NCBI RefSeq assembly: GCF_029542785.1 | Contig: NC_083376.1 | Span: 186,001-250,000, forward strand | DNA from: Malassezia japonica | Taxonomy: Eukaryota; Basidiomycota; Malasseziomycetes; Malasseziales; Malasseziaceae | DNA: 64,000 bases | Reading direction: 5' to 3' | Part shown: one piece after another, positions 9,917-18,742 of the stretch | Layout: the number at the start of each line of letters is the position of its first letter | How positions within the stretch are numbered: the first letter of the stretch is position 1 | Notes under the pieces: model-generated | What the model saw: the letters and a program-made list of their open reading frames with translations, nothing else | Databases searched by the model: none | Told to the model about the DNA's origin: nothing | Translations under genes and position numbers: made by a program

Positions 9917-11146
9917 ATGGACGACACCATTGCCCAGTTTGTGAACATTACCGGCGCTGCGCCGGAGGTTGCGCGGTACGTGCCCTATCTAACGCAGCTC
10001 GTACGTCGAATCGGCGAACGGCGACGTGTCGACCGCCGTCGCCTCGTTCTTTGATAGCGCCGAGGACGACGCTGCGGCGTCCGTGCCCGCTGCGCCTGCG
10101 GCTGCAGCCGCGCCTGCCGCCGCGCCGAGCGGCCCGCGGACGCTCGGCGGCGCGCCGGCGGCGGAAGATGCGCCGTGGCCGAGTACCAAGCCCGCTGCGC
10201 AGCCTGCGCGCGCGCGGGGTGGCGGCATCATGACGTTCAGCGACCTGCGTGGCCACAGCGCCGACGAGGAGCCGGACGACCGCGACCCTGTGAACCTCTT
10301 TGCGGGCGGCGAGCGCAGTGGCCTCAATGTCGAGAACCCTGAGGCGCGCCGCGGAGGCGACGACAACAGCCTCGTGAGCGATATCCTGTCCAAGGCCGCC
10401 ACCGCGCACGGGCATGCGGAGCAGCCGGTGGACCTCCAAGGCGGCTCGTCGCGTGCCTTTACTGGCCGCGGCCACTCGATCGGCGGCGCTACGGTCGGCG
10501 AGGAGGCTCCGCCACCCGTGGAGGACGAGGAGGAGGACTCGAGCGAGGAGCCGGCCGTGCGCCACCTCACCTTTTGGCAGGACGGTTTCTCGATTGAGGA
10601 CGGCCCGTTGATGCGCTACGACGACCCTGCGAACCAGGAGACGCTGCAGGCGATCAACTCGGGCCGTGCGCCACTCAGCTTGCTGAATGTGCGCTTTGGC
10701 CAGCCGGTCGAGCTGATGGTCGCGCGGCGCACGCACGAAAAGTATGTCCCTCCGCCCCCGCCGCCTGCGCAGCCTTTCGGCGGCTCGGGCAACCGCCTCG
10801 GCGCCCCTGCGCCCGCCGTCGCGGCCCCCCCGCGCTCCGCTGCGCCTCCTGCCCCCCCCCTCGGACGCGCCGGTGGTGAACGACTCGGAGCCTACGACGC
10901 AGATCCAAGTGCGTCTGAGCGATGGCCAGCGCCTGATTGCGAAGCTCAACACGACGCATACGGTCGGCGATCTTCGGCGCTACATCAATGCGTACGTATC
11001 TCTACTAACCCAGCCACCGCCCCGAAGTCGCTGGTCAATCCTATACGCTGCAGACCTCCTTCCCCCCCCGCCCTCTGACGGACGATGCCCAAAGCGTCGC
11101 CGACGCGCAGCTCCTCCACGCGGTGGTCGTGTTGAAGTTCACGTGA
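9917..11146 (+). CDS. SHP1: UBA-SEP-UBX Cdc48 cofactor SHP1/p47-like, with apparent frameshift
   Basis: Exons 9917-9975, 9998-10991 and 11014-11146 with two 22-nt introns. Domains in order: N-terminal UBA-like helix bundle (TGAAPEVARSYVESANGD), low-complexity linker, SEP domain (LTFWQDGFSIEDGPL to LVARRT-like region near 10,570-10,740) and C-terminal UBX domain (VRLSDGQRLIAKLNTTHTVG ... LHAVVVLKF). The family recruits Cdc48/p97 to ubiquitinated substrates, membrane fusion and Glc7. The summed exon length is 1,186 nt, one more than a multiple of three: the SEP half and the UBX half are in different frames, and the shift maps to a run of nine C at 10,852-10,860. Deleting one C would give 394 residues. 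Either an assembly error or a real lesion. Confidence 0.85.
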
Positions 11147-11436
11147 TTAGCTTCCGGTCCGTTTGCAAATACCCACGTGCGACCTGCAGCGGCTGCACGC
11201 TGAAGCCACGTAGATGTGCCAGCACATAGGGCCGCGAGCCATTTGTCCAATTGTAGCCGAAAATGCCCGACTCGCATGCATTTAGGGCGGGCGTGCGGCA
11301 GAACAGCGGTGCCGCGGCCAATTTTCGGGACGCCAGGGGCCCAGCGCGCAGGGGACCGGGTCCGATCCGCAGCGCGGGTTAAAAATGGTCAGGCGCGCCA
11401 ACCTTCTTACCCTACCCCTTCTTCCTGCTTGACAAA
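11147..11436. other. Intergenic region upstream of the ADP/ATP carrier
   Basis: About 290 bp between the SHP1 stop and the leader intron of the carrier gene. No gene seen. A pyrimidine-rich tract (TTCTTACCCTACCCCTTC) just before the leader intron is consistent with the core promoter/transcription start zone of a strongly expressed gene. Inference only. Confidence 0.4.
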
Positions 11437-11471
11437 GTAGGTTCCCGCCGAGTGAAGCATACTAACACTAG
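11437..11471 (+). promoter_or_regulatory. 35-nt leader intron immediately before the carrier ATG
   Basis: GTAGGT donor, ACTAAC branch sequence and CACTAG acceptor, with the start ATG following the acceptor directly. Removing it changes only the 5' UTR. A 36-nt leader intron in the same position is found in RPS16, suggesting a feature of highly expressed genes here. Confidence 0.65.
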
Positions 11472-12413
11472 ATGTCTGACGCTAAGCAATCGAAGTCTCT
11501 TACGGGTTTCGCGACCGACTTCATGATGGGCGGTGTCTCCGCCGCCGTCTCGAAGACGGCTGCTGCCCCCATTGAGCGTGTGAAGCTCCTCATCCAGAAC
11601 CAGGATGAGATGATCAAGCAGGGCCGTCTCGCCTCCCCCTACAGGGGTATCGGTGACTGCTTTGTCCGCACCTACCAGAGCGAGGGTCTCGCCTCCCTCT
11701 GGCGCGGTAACACTGCCAACGTCATCCGTTACTTCCCTACCCAGGCTCTGAACTTCGCCTTCAAGGACTACTTCAAGTCGATGTTCGCGGTGCCCAAGTC
11801 TGCTGCTTACATCAAGAAGCTCGGTGCCAACCTTGCCTCGGGTGGTGCTGCTGGTGCCTCGTCGCTCCTCTTCGTCTACTCGCTCGACTACGCCCGTACC
11901 CGTCTCGCTAACGACGCCAAGTCGGCTGCCAAGGGCGGCGGTGAGCGCCAGTTCAACGGTCTCATTGACGTGTACCGCAAGACCATCGCCTCGGACGGTA
12001 TCGCCGGTCTCTACCGTGGTTTCATTCCTTCGGTCGTTGGTATCATTGTGTACCGCGGTCTCTACTTCGGTCTCTACGACTCGCTCAAGCCCGTTGTCCT
12101 GCCCGGTGACCTCTCGAAGAACTTCCTTGCCTCGTTCCTGCTTGGTTGGGTTGTTACTACTTCGGCTGGTCTTGCCTCGTACCCGCTCGACACCATCCGT
12201 CGCCGCATGATGATGACCTCGGGTGGTAAGGTGCACTACAAGAACATGTTCGACGCTGCCCGCTCGATCGTGGCCACCGAGGGTACCAAGTCGCTCTTCA
12301 AGGGTGCCGGTGCCAACATTCTCCGTGGTATCGCCGCTGCCGGTACCATCTCGGGCTACGACCACCTCCAGCAGGTCGTCTTCGGCAAGGTCTACAAGGG
12401 TGGCTCGGGATAA
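11472..12413 (+). CDS. AAC: Mitochondrial ADP/ATP carrier
   Basis: Intron-less coding frame of 313 residues, the usual carrier length. Three tandem carrier repeats each with a PX[DE]XX[RK] motif ([14 protein letters not shown] variant, PLDTIR) and the diagnostic ADP/ATP carrier signature RRRMMM at residues 243-248. It exchanges cytosolic ADP for matrix ATP in the inner membrane. Codon use is markedly different from the neighbours: GGT, GCC, GTC and CTC/CTT with far fewer G/C-saturated third positions such as GCG, as expected for a very highly expressed gene. A 35-nt intron ends at the base before the ATG. Confidence 0.97.
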   Translation: MSDAKQSKSLTGFATDFMMGGVSAAVSKTAAAPIERVKLLIQNQDEMIKQGRLASPYRGIGDCFVRTYQSEGLASLWRGNTANVIRYFPTQALNFAFKDYFKSMFAVPKSAAYIKKLGANLASGGAAGASSLLFVYSLDYARTRLANDAKSAAKGGGERQFNGLIDVYRKTIASDGIAGLYRGFIPSVVGIIVYRGLYFGLYDSLKPVVLPGDLSKNFLASFLLGWVVTTSAGLASYPLDTIRRRMMMTSGGKVHYKNMFDAARSIVATEGTKSLFKGAGANILRGIAAAGTISGYDHLQQVVFGKVYKGGSG

Positions 12414-12526
12414 ATTCCGAACCGCATGGCCCCATAGCGACCAGTTGGCCGATGGCTCGCTTTCGTCCACTAGTCGCTCCCTTGCCGTAGCTCCGTCAAT
12501 CTATACAATAAAGATTGGCACACTAT

Positions 12527-13250
12527 TTAACAGCAGCCGCCCAAACTCGGTGCGCCCGTGCTCTGTGCCGGTTGGACATTGACCACCTCGCTGCGTGCCC
12601 CGCCGGGGGCCGCGGCACTAGGCTTGACCTGATCGAGGGGGATGTGTTTCGCTGGGTTAGCAAGGATACGTACCAATCTCGGTAAAGACTTCCAGGACAT
12701 GCTCGCCAGTCTTGGCACTCGTCTCGAAAAAGAGGAGGCCATTCTCTTGGGCGTACTGCTGCGCATCCGCCCGCTCGACCTCCCGCTCGACCGGCGCCTC
12801 GGAAGACTCGTCCCCATCCTCTGTAATCAGGTCGATCTTGTTGCCGACGAGCGCAATGACGATCTGCGGGCTCGCCTGGCGCTGCAGCTCCTTGACCCAG
12901 AGCTTGGCCTTCTCAAAGGAGGACGCTTTGGTCACATCGTAGACCACCGCACTCGCCTGCGCATTGCGGTAGTACATAGGCGCAAGGCTGTGGAAGCGCT
13001 CCTGACCCGCCGTATCCCAGATCTCGAATTTCACCAGGCGGTCCTCGAGGCGGCAGCGCTGCGTGAGGAACGCCGCGCCGATCGTCGGCTCGCGGTTCTC
13101 CTGGAAGTCATCCTGCACAAACCGGTGCACGACGGACGTCTTTCCGACAGCAGCCTCGCCCAGCAGCACAAGCTTCGTCTGGATCGGACGCACAGCAGCG
13201 TCAGGCGACGTGGCGTCCAGCTCCCTCCTCTCGGGCGTTTGGTGCGACAT
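12527..13250 (-). CDS. VPS21: Rab5-type small GTPase (VPS21/YPT5-like)
   Basis: Exons 13250-12674 and 12651-12527 joined over a 22-nt intron, 233 residues. G1 loop GEAAVGKTS, effector region TIGAAF, G3 [10 protein letters not shown]4 NKID and G5 ETSAKTG are all intact, and the C-terminus ends in two cysteines (GGCC) for geranylgeranylation, which only appear after splicing. [15 protein letters not shown] and the switch residues match Rab5 rather than Rab7 or Ypt1. Acts in early endosome fusion. The frame extends upstream through GTG, so the first ATG, at 13250, is taken; it is 78 bp from the divergent SNF12 start. Confidence 0.93.
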
Positions 13251-13328
13251 GGGGAAGGGTGGAGGCGGTGGGGCCACAAATATTTCCTCTTATCCCCCCA
13301 CCCGGCCGACGCTTGACGACGCGACGCG

Positions 13329-14930
13329 ATGTACTCGAACGGTGCGGGCATGCAAGGCGCGTACGCGCGCGGACAAGCCGCGCCGGCCCAACAAGTCCAG
13401 CAGGCACAGCAGGCACAGCAGGCACAACAGGCACAACAGGCCCAGCAGCAGGCGCAGCGGATCCGCACGCGCAACCACTACGATATCCTTGTCGGTGAGG
13501 GGTTCCGTGGCACGAAGCGCGACCGGCCGACGGACCGCAGCCTCCCCCCGTCGCTCAAGCGCCAGGTCAAGGAGAGTGCGCTGTATGCGGATCTGCAGCG
13601 CATCGAGCGCAATCTCGACTGGACGATTGCGCGCAAGCGCGCCGAGCTCATGGAATCGATGGGCAAGCCGCCGAAAGTGAAGCGCACGCTGCGCATCTTT
13701 TTGAGCAACACATGTGCGAACCAGCCCTTCCAGCTGGAAAAGAACAAGGAGGAGGCTGCCGAGGACCTGGACGACGAGGTGGATACCAAGAAGAAGGAGT
13801 CGTCGCAGGAAGAGGTCCCGTCGTGGACGATGCGTATCGAGGGGCGCCTGCTCGACCCCAGTTTCCGCTCGCGTGCCGGTGCCGCACTCTCGGCACAGGC
13901 GACTGCGAGCCGTATTGGCGCGCACAAGTTTAGCAACCTGATCAGGTCGTGCGTCGTGGAGTTTGTCCGCGACCCGAATCTGTACCCCGATGGCGGCCAG
14001 GGCGACGTGGTCGAGTGGCACCGTCCTGCGCCGTCGGTTGCGCCGCAGCCGCCAGTGCCGGGCACCGGTGGCAGCACCGCCACCGAGCACCCGCTGATCC
14101 ACTCGGCAGAGCCCGCACTCGACGGCTTCGAGATCAAGCGCACCGGCAGCGTGCCGGTCAAGGCCAAGATTGTGCTCTACCCCCTGTATGTGCCGGAGCG
14201 CTACTCGGTCGCCCAGCCGCTTGCGCAGCTGCTCGACGTACAGGAAGAGACGCGTGCAGGCGTCCTGAATGCGCTGTGGGGCTACATCAAGACGCACCGT
14301 CTGTTGGACGAAAACGACCACCGCGTCGTGCGCCTCGACGCGCCGCTCCAGGCGCTCTTCCGCACGCCGACGATCAACTTCCACCACATACCCGAGGTCC
14401 TGCACCGTTTTCTGCATCCCCCACAGCCGATCGTGCTGGAGTACTACGTGCATACCGACAAGGCCGAGCACCGCCATCCGACCGCGTTTGATATCGAGCT
14501 CGAGATGGACGACTGGGCGGTGCGCACGCGCCAGCACAACGTGCTCGCGCGCTTCGACGCGAACTCTTCGACGAGCAACGAGATTGCGGCGCTCGACGAG
14601 CAGATCGCGCAGGCCGCGCTGACGATCCGCAACCGCTCGGCCGCACGTCAGTTCTTTACGTCGTTCGCCAAGGATCCGCAGCAGCACCTGCACACATGGA
14701 TCGCGAGCCAGGCGCGCGACTTGGATACCCTGCTTGGCACCTCGCACGGCGGACGTGGCGCAGACGGCACGGCAGGGTCGGTGACCGACTTTAGTGCGGA
14801 AGAGATGCGACACGCCGACACGTTCCACGGCCCGTGGGTGAACGAGGCGGTGATTGTTACCGAGTCGCAGCGGCTCGCAGAGCGTCTGCAAGAGCTGCAG
14901 TCGGCAAGGCCACGGACGGAGGCTACGTAG
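13329..14930 (+). CDS. SNF12: SWIB-domain chromatin remodelling subunit (SNF12/RSC6, BAF60 family)
   Basis: Intron-less, 533 residues. The N-terminus has a Gln/Ala tract (CAG/CAA/GCA repeat, 13,396-13,457). Conserved BAF60 blocks follow: an N-terminal segment RKRAELMES, the block RTLRIFLSNTC, a WTMRIEGRLLD motif, then the SWIB fold at about residues 290-375 (LLDVQEETRAGVLNALWGYI, KTHRLLD). The C-terminal helices (IDDLD-like region, QFFTSFAKDPQQHLHTWIAS) are as in family members. Subunit of SWI/SNF or RSC; the two paralogue classes cannot be separated by eye. The Gln/Ala tract is microsatellite-like and probably length-variable. Confidence 0.9.
   Translation: MYSNGAGMQGAYARGQAAPAQQVQQAQQAQQAQQAQQAQQQAQRIRTRNHYDILVGEGFRGTKRDRPTDRSLPPSLKRQVKESALYADLQRIERNLDWTIARKRAELMESMGKPPKVKRTLRIFLSNTCANQPFQLEKNKEEAAEDLDDEVDTKKKESSQEEVPSWTMRIEGRLLDPSFRSRAGAALSAQATASRIGAHKFSNLIRSCVVEFVRDPNLYPDGGQGDVVEWHRPAPSVAPQPPVPGTGGSTATEHPLIHSAEPALDGFEIKRTGSVPVKAKIVLYPLYVPERYSVAQPLAQLLDVQEETRAGVLNALWGYIKTHRLLDENDHRVVRLDAPLQALFRTPTINFHHIPEVLHRFLHPPQPIVLEYYVHTDKAEHRHPTAFDIELEMDDWAVRTRQHNVLARFDANSSTSNEIAALDEQIAQAALTIRNRSAARQFFTSFAKDPQQHLHTWIASQARDLDTLLGTSHGGRGADGTAGSVTDFSAEEMRHADTFHGPWVNEAVIVTESQRLAERLQELQSARPRTEAT
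13396..13457 (+). repeat. CAG/CAACAGGCA microsatellite in SNF12
   Basis: Imperfect tandem repeat of a 9-bp CAGGCACAR unit within the coding region, read as a Gln-Ala-Gln tract. Units differ at single bases, so it is not a pure trinucleotide run. Confidence 0.8.
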
Positions 14931-15295
14931 AGAGTAGTAGAACAAGAGACGGGGAGTCGACCGCGGTTGCATTGTGCATGATGTCGGAGTCGCACCGTGC
15001 TCCAGTGCTCCAGTGGACCCGGATGCACCGCGTCTATCCATAGTGCAGCATCCCCTTTCTGATCACCCCAATTCACACACGCCTACCACACACTCAACAC
15101 ATCGTCGTCCCCTTTTATTTTCTTCTTCATACGCACACAAATAGGGTAAAGGCATATATTGCTCCTCATGCGAGGCTTTTATCCACTAGGCACAAGCCAG
15201 GTAGAGTGAGTAGGTTACAGAGCATACGACTCCATATAGCAAGGTAGCGTGACAAGCCATACGTCCCAAGCACTGCATCGCCAAGCGACCAGGAT
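14931..15295. other. Convergent intergenic region (365 bp)
   Basis: Between the SNF12 stop (+) and the RPS16 stop (-). It is less GC-rich than the flanking genes, with a TTTTATTTTCTTCTTC tract near 15,113. No ORF with coding character, no tRNA. Presumed 3' UTRs. Confidence 0.45.
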
Positions 15296-15739
15296 TTAAC
15301 GGTACGACTTCTGGCGGCGCGCGCGGGCACCACGACCACCGAACTTCTTGGGCTCGCAGCGACGCGGGTCGGCAATCAGGAGGGTGCGGTCGTACGAGAT
15401 GAAGAGCTGGCGGAGCTCGAGAGCCGAGGCAGCGTCGTAGTACTTGGCGTAGTACGCAACGAGCGCCTTGGCGATCGCCTGGCGGATCGCGTACACCTGC
15501 GAGGTGTGACCACCACCCGAGACACGGATGCGGATGTCGACGTTGGCGAACTTGTCCTCACCCACAACGAGGATCGGCTCAAAGGCCTTGATGCGCAGCG
15601 TCTCGGGCTGGATCAGAGCGAGGGGCTGGCCGTTGAGGCGGAGCTGGCCCTTGCCCTCCTTAGCGTGAGCGACGGCCGTCGCGGTCTTCTTCTTGCCGAA
15701 GCACGAAACGAACGGCGCGGCACCCTTCGATTCAGACAT
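15296..15739 (-). CDS. RPS16: 40S ribosomal protein S16 (uS9)
   Basis: 147 residues in one coding exon. [19 protein letters not shown] at the N-terminus, [21 protein letters not shown] in the middle and the invariant basic tail [17 protein letters not shown] identify uS9; the C-terminal tail reaches the ribosomal P site. The ATG at 15739 lies immediately 3' of an apparent 36-nt leader intron (15,775-15,740: GTGCGT donor, ACTAAC branch, GTGCAG acceptor). Divergent from the mitochondrial uL4 gene, so two ribosomal-protein genes share one intergenic promoter. Confidence 0.97.
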   Translation of the reverse strand: MSESKGAAPFVSCFGKKKTATAVAHAKEGKGQLRLNGQPLALIQPETLRIKAFEPILVVGEDKFANVDIRIRVSGGGHTSQVYAIRQAIAKALVAYYAKYYDAASALELRQLFISYDRTLLIADPRRCEPKKFGGRGARARRQKSYR

Positions 15740-15775
15740 CTGCACGGTTAGTGACGCTCAGCGCGCCGTACGCAC
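15740..15775 (-). promoter_or_regulatory. 36-nt leader intron directly before the RPS16 ATG
   Basis: On the minus strand GTGCGT ... CACTAAC ... GTGCAG, ending at the base before the start codon. Inferred from splice consensus and from the identical arrangement at the ADP/ATP carrier; no transcript data. Confidence 0.6.
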
Positions 15776-15931
15776 CTTGATGTGAGGTGATGATGAGAAA
15801 GGCCCGGCGGCTGCTGCCTTTTCGAAGCGCGCGCCTTCGCACGTGACAGGATTCGAATCGTACAGTTTCAGGTGCTGACTAATTTCGGCCGAAGAAGGTC
15901 GTCGCGGCGCACCAGCGTGGTCAGAACGACG

Positions 15932-17044
15932 ATGCTGGGCCGGGTGGTGCGGAGCGCAGGCGCGCTGCTGCACGGCATGCCGCGCGCGCTGCATACGTCG
16001 GCGCGCGCTGGCGAAGCATTAGAAAAGGCGGCGTCGCACCCTTCTGACTTTTTCGCGCTGGAGCGCACGGAGCCGATCGTGCACATGCGCCTCAGCTACC
16101 TCGACAAGGCGACCAAGCCAGAGGGCGAAGACGCGCACCAGTACGTGCCGCTCTCGTCGCACGTCTTCAACACTCCGCCGCACCAAAACGCGATGCACCT
16201 TGCGACGGTGTACTACCTCGACGCCCTGCGCAGCGGCACGGCGTCGACCAAGTCCCGCTCGGAAGTGGCTTTCTCGGGCCGCCGTCTGCGCCCGCAAAAG
16301 GGTACGGGTCACGCCCGCCTCAGCGACGCGGGCTCGCCGATGCTGCGCAAGGGTGGCGTTGCACACGGCCCGCGCCCGCGCGACTTTGCCACAGAACTTC
16401 CGCGCAAGGTCCGCGAGCTGGCTTTGCGCTCAGCGCTCAGCGCGCGCGTGCGCGAAGGGTCCCTGCACATTGTACCGAGCCTCTCGTGGCAGCCGCCGCC
16501 GACGTCGACTAACAAGCTCGCTCGTCTGCTGAGCGACAAGCGGTGGAACCGCGCCTTGTTCCTTACGGCGCCCCGCCAGCCCCAAAACCTCCTACAGGGC
16601 CGCCGCACGGACGCGCGCCCGTCGGCATCAGACCCGATTTACGACGAGGAGCAGCTCAAGCGCCACGCGCGCTACGTGCGCAACTTTGAGATTGCCGCGC
16701 GCAATCTGCCCGATATCGAAGTCCTGCAGCTGCACACGCTTCCCCCTCATATCAAGCCGCGCGCAGAACACGCCAAGAAACCGGGTGAGCTGCACGCCTA
16801 CCAGGTACTGCAGCACCGCCAGGTGATTATGGATCTCGGCGCCCTCGAGTGGCTCGAGGAAAAGCTCGGCGGCGCGCCGGTCCAGGAGATGTACGCCGAG
16901 GAGCTGCGCCTCCTTGCCGCGTCTGAGTCGCAGACTTCTTCGACCGAAAACGAGACGAAGCCGGATGAGAAACCGCCGTCCTCTGCTACGAGCACCGCCA
17001 CTGACGCGGCGACCAACGCCCTGGCCGATGCCATCGCTCCGTAG
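15932..17044 (+). CDS. YML6: Mitochondrial large-subunit ribosomal protein uL4m (YML6-like)
   Basis: Intron-less, 370 residues from the ATG at 15932; the frame is open 60 nt further upstream but without ATG. The N-terminus MLGRVVRSAGALLHGMPRAL is Arg-rich, lacks acidic residues and is followed by LHTSARA, a good mitochondrial presequence with cleavage site. The uL4 core is RRLRPQKGTGHARLSDAGSP, RKGGVAHGPRPRDF and LPRKVRELALRSALSARV. A long basic and then Ser/Thr/Glu-rich C-terminal extension is typical of mitoribosomal proteins. 42 bp upstream of the next same-strand gene. Confidence 0.93.
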   Translation: MLGRVVRSAGALLHGMPRALHTSARAGEALEKAASHPSDFFALERTEPIVHMRLSYLDKATKPEGEDAHQYVPLSSHVFNTPPHQNAMHLATVYYLDALRSGTASTKSRSEVAFSGRRLRPQKGTGHARLSDAGSPMLRKGGVAHGPRPRDFATELPRKVRELALRSALSARVREGSLHIVPSLSWQPPPTSTNKLARLLSDKRWNRALFLTAPRQPQNLLQGRRTDARPSASDPIYDEEQLKRHARYVRNFEIAARNLPDIEVLQLHTLPPHIKPRAEHAKKPGELHAYQVLQHRQVIMDLGALEWLEEKLGGAPVQEMYAEELRLLAASESQTSSTENETKPDEKPPSSATSTATDAATNALADAIAP

Positions 17045-17086
17045 CCCCGATACCATGCTTAGTAAGCTACTTTTCTCCTCCACACC

Positions 17087-18733
17087 ATGGCCGAAGCGCG
17101 CAAGCGCAAAAAGGTGCCGCGGTACGATGAGTACGGCAACTACCTCGGTGACTTTGCCGACGAGCCGGAAATCAAGGCGACCGAGGTCGCGAAGAGGGAG
17201 CCGGAAGTGAAAGCGGCGGCGCCGGCTGCGCGCGCAGTGCCGCCGCCGGTCCTGCGCATTCCGGCTGCTGTGCGTCGTGCGCCGACAGGGCCGGTATTTC
17301 GCTGCAATATGGACACGACGCTGCTGGAAAAGAGCACATGTCCTTTCACGGCGAGCTCAGAGATCGAGCTTATGCTGCACCGCGCCGACCGCCATCTCGT
17401 GTACCCTCCAGGGGGGATCGACGAGCTCCGGAAGAAGGATCCGATGCGCGCAGCCGAGGAGCGCGAGCGCCTCGCACGGCTGCGCAAGGGTGGCGTACGT
17501 GCCGCAGACGGACCACCGGACTCGACGATCATGGGGCTCAATATTCGCTTGGATACACCGGAGCTCGTTTCCGAGTGGATCAAGCAGCGCAAAAAGCGGT
17601 TTCCGACCGCGGCGGTCGTGCAAGAAAAAGAGGCACTCAGGCAGCGTGGGCGCTTGACGATTGCAGACAAGGAGAAGAATGCGAGGGAGAAGGCGGAAAT
17701 GGAGAGAAAAGAGGCAAAAGAGGAAGGAGATACAGAAGAAACCAAAGCAACAGAGGACAAAGACGACAAAGACGACGAGAACGACGAGGACGACGAGGAC
17801 GACGAAGACGACGAGGGATCTTCGTCGGAAGAGAGCACAGACTCTTCTTCCTCCGACATGGACCCTGAACGCGACGCCATCTCGAGCAAGATACCTGTAC
17901 CCGAGCGCCCGACAGATGCGCCGCGCCTCTGCCGTTTCTACCTCCAGGGCACCTGCACCTTTGGCGAGCAGTGCCGACACGCGCACGGCGATGCGCCCCA
18001 AAAAGTGCGCCGCATCGCACCTCGTCCCCCCCCATCCAACCCGTTCCAGGCTCCCGAGCTGCTGCGGAGCCTGTTGGAGAATGAAATCGCGCAGCATGTC
18101 GACGCACTCGGACAAGTCATCCGTTTTGTGCTAGACAACGACATGCTCTTCCCTGTCGAGCGCGTGCCCGGCCAGGCGGCCGAGCAGGCTCAGCGGCGCC
18201 AAAAGATTGTACCGCTGCATGGCGCCCCCCGCGGCCGCCCTCCGTCGCCGACGCTGCGTGCGCTCGTCGACCTCGTGTGGCCGCCTGAGCCTGATCCGCT
18301 CGTGTACCACGACCCCCTGCGTCGCGCGGACCCCAAGCCGCTGCGCCCCAGCGAGCTCGAAGCGATCGCGAAAGATGACAAGCTGCGCACGATTCTTGCG
18401 CCGTGCACGCCACTGCACCCCCATGGCCACGTCAACGAGTCGTTGCGGAGTGCGCTGCAGTCGTGGGACGCGCTGCCCACCGACCGGCACCGTGCCGCGG
18501 CGCTGCAGCTGATCCTCGGCGTCGGCACGCAGAGCCCGATGTACGCCCACGACGCGTATACGCCGCCCGGCCAGCGTGCGCGTCCTGTTGCCGTCCATAC
18601 CCGCCAGCGGCCGATTACCGAGGCCGAGCTGTTGCGCTGTGGTCTGCGTGTCGGCCCCGACGAGGTCCGGCTGATCCAGCACATGGCCGAGGTTGTGAGT
18701 GCTGCAACGAGTGGCGCCGAATTTACCCTATAG
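17087..18733 (+). CDS. NUFIP1/RSA1-like box C/D snoRNP assembly factor with CCCH zinc finger
   Basis: Intron-less, 548 residues. The NUFIP core, IMGLNIRLDTPELVSEWIKQ followed by RKKRFPT, sits at about residues 147-176; this short motif binds Snu13/15.5K during box C/D snoRNP assembly. An upstream Cys/His segment (residues about 65-105) may be a degenerate zinc finger. An acidic Asp/Glu run encoded by GACGA repeats (17,761-17,820) precedes one CCCH finger, C-x7-C-x5-C-x3-H, at about residues 282-300. The C-terminal half is alpha-helical and specific to this lineage as far as I can tell. Fungal NUFIP proteins with CCCH fingers exist, so the combination is plausible rather than a fusion artefact. 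Confidence 0.82.
   Translation: MAEARKRKKVPRYDEYGNYLGDFADEPEIKATEVAKREPEVKAAAPAARAVPPPVLRIPAAVRRAPTGPVFRCNMDTTLLEKSTCPFTASSEIELMLHRADRHLVYPPGGIDELRKKDPMRAAEERERLARLRKGGVRAADGPPDSTIMGLNIRLDTPELVSEWIKQRKKRFPTAAVVQEKEALRQRGRLTIADKEKNAREKAEMERKEAKEEGDTEETKATEDKDDKDDENDEDDEDDEDDEGSSSEESTDSSSSDMDPERDAISSKIPVPERPTDAPRLCRFYLQGTCTFGEQCRHAHGDAPQKVRRIAPRPPPSNPFQAPELLRSLLENEIAQHVDALGQVIRFVLDNDMLFPVERVPGQAAEQAQRRQKIVPLHGAPRGRPPSPTLRALVDLVWPPEPDPLVYHDPLRRADPKPLRPSELEAIAKDDKLRTILAPCTPLHPHGHVNESLRSALQSWDALPTDRHRAAALQLILGVGTQSPMYAHDAYTPPGQRARPVAVHTRQRPITEAELLRCGLRVGPDEVRLIQHMAEVVSAATSGAEFTL
17741..17822 (+). repeat. GACGA/GACGAC low-complexity repeat in NUFIP-like gene
   Basis: Near-tandem GACGACGAG triplets coding a stretch of Asp/Glu/Asn with few interruptions. 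Composition differs from flanking sequence in being purine-rich on the coding strand. Confidence 0.75.
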
Positions 18734-18742
18734 CTATATACC

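Noticed and set aside
13396..13457. CAG repeat as disease-type expansion or CRISPR-like repeat
   Set aside because: Units vary and lie in a Gln/Ala coding tract of a chromatin subunit, common in fungi.
14970..15062. ATGATGT and CTGA 80 nt apart as C/D snoRNA boxes
   Set aside because: C box imperfect, no terminal stem; too common by chance.
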